The notes beneath the pieces were generated by a model. That model did not search any database. It was not told the origin of the DNA and worked only from the letters and a program-made list of their open reading frames with translations. The position numbers were made by a program, and so were the translations under genes. A stretch of DNA of 9,354 nt, taken from the NCBI GenBank assembly GCA_042218115.1, contig JBDGRJ010000076.1, positions 1-9,354 on the forward strand. The letters are read 5' to 3'. This document shows, piece after piece, positions 5,797 to 9,354 of this stretch. This stretch comes from JBDGRJ01 sp042218115. Lineage in GTDB: Bacteria; Patescibacteriota; Patescibacteriia; Magasanikbacterales; UBA922. Each line of letters opens with the position of its first letter. The stretch's first letter is position 1.

Positions 5797-6945
5797 TTAG
5801 CTTATTTTATCTTGTAATGACTCGACTTTATCGGTCTTCTCCCAGGGAAATTCTTCTCTTCCAAAGTGACCATAGGCGGCGGTATCCGTATAGATCGGTC
5901 TTTTTAGATTCAGCTGAGCATTGATGCCCGCAGGAGTCAAATCAAAGACCTCCCTGACAGCGGTTTCTATCTCACTGCGTTGATATTTTTCGGTACCAAA
6001 GGTGTTTACCAACACACTCACCGGCTCAGGATAGCCTATAGCATAAGACAGCTGCACCTCACACTCATCAGCCAGCTCAGCTGCTACTATATTTTTAGCT
6101 ACATATCTAGCCATATAAGCACCGGATCTGTCCTGCTTATTAGGTACTTTACCAGACATAGCACCTCCGCCATGTCTCCCCCTGCCTCCATAGGTATCAA
6201 CAATAATTTTTCGCCCGGTAAGCCCGGTATCGGCCTCCGGTCCTCCGGTGACAAATTTACCTGTTTCATTTATATAGAATTTAGTGTCCTCATCTAAATA
6301 CTCACTACATACGGGCTCAATCACGGACTCTCTTATTTCTTCTCTTAAAATCTCCAAAGATACAGAAGGATCATGCTGGGCCGCTATTACAACACCATCT
6401 GCTCTTTTAGCTTCTCTTTCCTCATACTCGATCGTAACTTGGCTTTTTCCATCGGGACGAAGGTAGCTTAAAAGCCCATCTTTGCGCACCTTGGCTAATC
6501 TTTTTGTAAGTTTATGAGCTAGCATTATCGGAAGCGGCATCAGCTCTTCTGTCTCCCGACAGGCATAGCCGAACATCATACCCTGATCACCTGCCCCTTG
6601 AGCATTGTGCTCTCCTGCTGCTTCTTTTTCTCCTTGAGCTATTTCACTGCTCTGGTCATCTATTGCATCCAAAATCCCACAACTATGTGAATCGATACCA
6701 TACTCAGCTTTGGTATAGCCGATATCTTCTAGAGTTCCTCTTACTATATCCTTAATATCAATATCAGCATCAGTGGTAATTTCGCCTCCGACTACTACCA
6801 GACCGGTTGTGGTCATCACCTCACAACAACAGGAACCGTCAGGGTCTTGCCTTAGAACCTCATCCAATACGCTATCGCTAATCTGATCACATATTTTATC
6901 CGGATGCCCCTCTGTCACCGATTCAGAAGTAAAATAATGTCCCAT
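5797..6945 (-). CDS. metK: S-adenosylmethionine synthase (methionine adenosyltransferase)
   Basis: The 382-residue cytosolic enzyme makes S-adenosylmethionine from methionine and ATP. The N terminus has FTSESVTEGHPDKICDQISD (5-24) with His14 and Asp16. GAGDQGMMFGYA (117-128) follows the active-site loop region. LRPDGKSQV (162-170) and GLTGRKIIVDTYGG (241-254) supply the usual Lys/Arg residues, and GGGAMSGKVPNKQDRSGAY (259-277) keeps Lys266, Lys270 and Asp272. The C terminus has the common ending GHFGREEFPWEKTDK. Length is normal. In the phosphate loop the usual FSGKDPxKVD reads MSGKVPNKQD, so Phe, Asp and Val have changed to Met, Val and Gln. Cys39-41 form a CCC run in place of the common V-A-C. 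The gene follows the two permeases by 12 bp and precedes uppP by 1 bp. There is no room for a SAM riboswitch directly upstream. Confidence 0.97.
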   Translation of the reverse strand: MGHYFTSESVTEGHPDKICDQISDSVLDEVLRQDPDGSCCCEVMTTTGLVVVGGEITTDADIDIKDIVRGTLEDIGYTKAEYGIDSHSCGILDAIDDQSSEIAQGEKEAAGEHNAQGAGDQGMMFGYACRETEELMPLPIMLAHKLTKRLAKVRKDGLLSYLRPDGKSQVTIEYEEREAKRADGVVIAAQHDPSVSLEILREEIRESVIEPVCSEYLDEDTKFYINETGKFVTGGPEADTGLTGRKIIVDTYGGRGRHGGGAMSGKVPNKQDRSGAYMARYVAKNIVAAELADECEVQLSYAIGYPEPVSVLVNTFGTEKYQRSEIETAVREVFDLTPAGINAQLNLKRPIYTDTAAYGHFGREEFPWEKTDKVESLQDKIS

Positions 6946-6957
6946 ATTTGTATTTAA

Positions 6958-8130
6958 TTAAATAATCTTCATTAAACTATACACTGTACCTATAGCAAAT
7001 GCAATTAAAGCTAAGATACAAAAAATTGCAGTGTGATGGAGCTTATATTTACTCGGTTTCAGCTTGCCATCTTGTTTAGCTTTCCAATAAATTAAAACCA
7101 AAAGCGCCATCTCCAAACTCATAAAAATACCACCGACCATATCGATAGCAGTGATAAAACCCCTAAGCCCCAAGAGGAATATAGCCAGAGGTACCGCCCC
7201 TACTAAAATAGTAGAGGTGGTTTCTGATAGATCATAGTCCCAACTTAAAGAGTCTTTTAGAGATAGACCAATAATCAAAAAGCTGGTACCCATAGCAAGC
7301 ACAGCAAACAAATTGCCTAGTATGGTTGCAATAGGGCCTATAGCTTCCCCTAGACCGATAGTAGCTATTTCAGTAGTGGCCGATCCGGTCACACCAACCA
7401 CAACTAAAGCAAAAGTCAAATAAACTATAATTGAGGCTAGCCCTGAATATATTATTGCATGCTTAAACTTATGGTTTTTATCCGCCAGCAATCTTTGTGC
7501 CTCTGGTATCGAGGTAGTTCCATGAAAGGCAAATAGTAAAACACCGTAAGGTAGCAAGAGGTCGGAAAAACTATGATAAGTTAGATGGCTGACATCCACA
7601 CTTGGCATACTGAAGGCAGCTATAATGATAACTACCGCCAAAATACCCAAGCTAAGTAATATTTCTACTTTTTTTAGGGTTCTCAGTCCAATGTATATTA
7701 CAGTAATACCAAACGCAAAAAAACCAAGGCTCCAAGCGACTTTGGATCCACCAAGTAGTGCATGCAATGACTCACCAACTCCGATAATATACACCACCAA
7801 AGCTCCAAATAAGATTGAGTAAGTAAACAGAGCCATAAGACCCCCGCCTATAGAGCCGAGATATCGTTTGGCCAATCCCACCAGCTGATGATCTCCTTTT
7901 GTTCTTAAAATAATCTCACCAACTAGCTGATTTATCCCGACCATAAACAAACCAATAAAAACTATATAAGCAATACCGATAGGTATTCCTACTTTTGATA
8001 CCGCGTAAGGAATACCCAAAATACCAGCACCTATAGTGGCGCTAGATATCAATGCTACTGCCTCAAACAGATTTATTTTTTTTCTAAAAACTCCGAGATA
8101 ACTTGTAATGTCTGAGTTATCTTGATCCAT
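6958..8130 (-). CDS. Amino-acid permease, APC superfamily (aromatic/AAAP-like), second of a tandem pair
   Basis: The 390-residue integral membrane protein has about 11 hydrophobic helices. The first carries ATIGAGILGIPYA (31-43), the glycine-rich broken-helix motif that binds amino-acid substrate in APC-fold transporters such as the tryptophan/tyrosine permease and SLC38-like families. FAFHGTTSIPEAQRLL (200-215) and the segment VVGVTGS...TIGLGE are shared with the upstream paralogue. By eye about half of the positions are identical between the two. Substrate cannot be read from the sequence. Import of an amino acid with a cation is the family expectation. ATG at 8130 is chosen, giving a 2-bp gap after the upstream stop. 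An in-frame TTG at 8148 would add six residues and overlap the upstream gene. It is followed by metK after 12 bp. Confidence 0.85.
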   Translation of the reverse strand: MDQDNSDITSYLGVFRKKINLFEAVALISSATIGAGILGIPYAVSKVGIPIGIAYIVFIGLFMVGINQLVGEIILRTKGDHQLVGLAKRYLGSIGGGLMALFTYSILFGALVVYIIGVGESLHALLGGSKVAWSLGFFAFGITVIYIGLRTLKKVEILLSLGILAVVIIIAAFSMPSVDVSHLTYHSFSDLLLPYGVLLFAFHGTTSIPEAQRLLADKNHKFKHAIIYSGLASIIVYLTFALVVVGVTGSATTEIATIGLGEAIGPIATILGNLFAVLAMGTSFLIIGLSLKDSLSWDYDLSETTSTILVGAVPLAIFLLGLRGFITAIDMVGGIFMSLEMALLVLIYWKAKQDGKLKPSKYKLHHTAIFCILALIAFAIGTVYSLMKII

Positions 8131-8132
8131 AA

Positions 8133-9338
8133 TTAGAATAAGTTCCAAACGCTATAAAGTGAACCGATAGTAAACACCGCCAAGGCAGCAATAACGACCC
8201 ATAAGGAGTGGTGTAGCCTATAGTTTACCGGACAGGCTCTCCCTTCGTTGGTAGCCTTCCAGTAGATAAAAACTAAGACTATCATCTCCAAGCTAACCAC
8301 CACACCCCCTACCATATCAATCACCGTTACAAAATCTCTAAGCCCTATTACAAATATTATCAAAGGTATACCACAAGCAAAAGCTGTTGCTAACCAGTTT
8401 GATATATTGTAATCAATACGCAGAGAATCTTTTACCGTAAGCCCCACCACCATAAAGCTAGTAGCCATAGTCATAGCAGCAAAAACATTCCCTATTACTA
8501 ACATATGCTTTCCTACCACCTCCCCCAGGCCGATAGTAGCTACCTGAGTAGTTTCGGAGCCGGTAACTCCTACTATAGCTAGAGCAAACAAGGTATAAGC
8601 TGCTATCGTAATCGCTCCGGAGATTACTATAGCCTGCTTGAATTTTCTCTGCTCTCTTTTAAGAAGTCTTTGTGCCTCCGGGATAAAGGTAACACCGTGA
8701 AAAGCGAACAAAAGAACACCATAAGGAAAGAATAGATTAGCAAAGTTGTTATATCTTATATTAGCAATATCCACATGAGGGGCAGCAAGACCAGCTATCA
8801 GTAAAATTATCGACAAGATAGCACCGGTCAAAATCAGCTCCACAGTCTTTAGGGTGTTCAGCCCTATATATACCATACAAGCAGCAAAGACAAAAAAGGC
8901 TATGCTCCAAACCAGGCTCGAACCCCCAAGTAAAGCAGCTAGTGTCTCCCCCTCACCGATGATATATACTACCAGAGTACCCAAAAGCATAGTATACAAC
9001 AAAACCCCCATGAACATTCCCGCCTTCTTACCTAAATATTCTTTCGCCAGTCCTACCAGCTGCAGCTCCTTATTTGTCCTGAGTATAACATCTCCTACCA
9101 GCAGATGGATGCCGGTTACCAACAATCCGATTATTATCACATAAGATAGACCTAAAAAAAGACCAACTTCAGCCACAGCATAAGGTATACCCAAAACACC
9201 GGCACCGATAGTGCCACTGGAGATCAGGGCCACTGCCTCAAACAGTGAAATATTCTGACGTAAAAAGCCAATCTCAGGTGTTACTTCTTTAATTTTGTTT
9301 ACTACTCGAGAACGAAAGTTGCTGAGATCTAACTTCAT
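8133..9338 (-). CDS. Amino-acid permease, APC superfamily (aromatic/AAAP-like), first of a tandem pair
   Basis: The 401-residue membrane transporter has a hydrophilic N-terminal extension of about 30 residues, then about 11 hydrophobic helices. The first helix contains GTIGAGVLGIPYA (42-54), the substrate-binding unwound motif of APC-fold amino-acid transporters. FAFHGVTFIPEAQRLL (211-226) and TIGLGE (268-273) are shared with the next gene, of which it is a diverged duplicate. It ends with a charged loop (KATNEGRACPVNYRLHH, 361-377) and a last helix. The start is ATG at 9338, with only 16 bp of upstream sequence left in the window. A TATACT box sits 9 bp ahead. This is probably the first gene of the long operon that continues to yidC. 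Substrate specificity, possibly aromatic, branched or methionine, is not determined by what I can see. Confidence 0.85.
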   Translation of the reverse strand: MKLDLSNFRSRVVNKIKEVTPEIGFLRQNISLFEAVALISSGTIGAGVLGIPYAVAEVGLFLGLSYVIIIGLLVTGIHLLVGDVILRTNKELQLVGLAKEYLGKKAGMFMGVLLYTMLLGTLVVYIIGEGETLAALLGGSSLVWSIAFFVFAACMVYIGLNTLKTVELILTGAILSIILLIAGLAAPHVDIANIRYNNFANLFFPYGVLLFAFHGVTFIPEAQRLLKREQRKFKQAIVISGAITIAAYTLFALAIVGVTGSETTQVATIGLGEVVGKHMLVIGNVFAAMTMATSFMVVGLTVKDSLRIDYNISNWLATAFACGIPLIIFVIGLRDFVTVIDMVGGVVVSLEMIVLVFIYWKATNEGRACPVNYRLHHSLWVVIAALAVFTIGSLYSVWNLF

Positions 9339-9347
9339 AGTAGGGTC

Positions 9348-9353
9348 AGTATA
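9348..9353 (-). promoter_or_regulatory. Candidate -10 box for the permease-metK-yidC operon
   Basis: On the minus strand TATACT (five of six to TATAAT) ends 9 bp before the ATG at 9338. The matching -35 would lie outside the window. The same hexamer is the -10 of the SPFH promoter. If used, transcription would begin within a few bases of the start codon, giving a leaderless or almost leaderless mRNA. Confidence 0.35.
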
Positions 9354-9354
9354 A

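Noticed and set aside
6946..6963. SAM riboswitch or operator before metK (palindrome ATTTAATTAAAT at 6952-6963)
   Set aside because: The gap to the upstream gene is only 12 bp, far too short for a riboswitch. The palindrome is pure A/T, overlaps a stop codon and is likely chance.
8131..8148. TTG start at 8148 for the second permease and TTG at 3920 for cca
   Set aside because: In both cases an ATG lies just downstream with compact spacing, and all other genes here start with ATG. The extra residues in the permease are merely the out-of-frame reading of the upstream gene's end.
183..9144. Plus-strand open frames such as 4643-4975, 5980-6297, 8854-9144 and 5305-5568
   Set aside because: Each lies opposite a confidently identified minus-strand gene, has low-complexity Ser/Ile/Pro-rich translation typical of antisense frames, and matches no family.

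Overview
The window is a compact run of bacterial genes, all on the minus strand, so transcription goes from high to low coordinates. It holds nine complete protein genes and the first 20 codons of a tenth that is cut at position 1. I see no RNA genes, CRISPR arrays, transposases or phage genes. One assembly gap (79 N, 5465-5543) lies inside uppP.

Organism. All starts are ATG and none has a convincing Shine-Dalgarno sequence. Genes overlap or sit a few bases apart. TAA, TAG and TGA all end genes, and no long frame contains an in-frame TGA, which fits the standard bacterial code. YidC is the short core form without a periplasmic domain, and many proteins are acidic. Together with the general look of MetK and UppP, this suggests an uncultivated small-genome bacterium of the Candidate Phyla Radiation/Patescibacteria type. 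This is a moderate-confidence inference. The tRNA nucleotidyltransferase also resembles Bacteroidota versions, but the promoter-like sequences are of the ordinary TATAAT kind rather than the Bacteroidota kind.

Layout in transcription order. (1) 9338-6958: two tandem paralogous APC-superfamily amino-acid permeases, preceded by a TATACT -10 box at the window edge. (2) 6945-5797: metK (S-adenosylmethionine synthase). (3) 5795-4896: uppP (undecaprenyl-diphosphate phosphatase). (4) 4899-3910: gpsA (glycerol-3-phosphate dehydrogenase). (5) 3917-2373: a CCA tRNA nucleotidyltransferase with an HD domain and an unusual insertion in its catalytic head. (6) 2359-1649: a YidC/Oxa1-type insertase. These seven genes are separated by at most 13 bp or overlap, so they probably form one operon. 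(7) After a 66-bp spacer with its own promoter comes a short SPFH/prohibitin-domain protein (1582-989). (8) After a 123-bp spacer with a perfect TATAAT box comes an acidic protein of unknown function (865-98). (9) The start of a hydrophobic protein (61-1).

How the genes may work together. The first part imports amino acids and makes SAM, which suits an organism depending on outside amino acids. The middle part serves the envelope (lipid-carrier recycling, phospholipid backbone, membrane-protein insertion) plus tRNA maturation. The last part, YidC followed by a minimal SPFH protein and an acidic orphan with a possible signal-like segment, is the least ordinary stretch and the best candidate for something undescribed, perhaps a reduced membrane-protein quality-control set. 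That reading is inference only.
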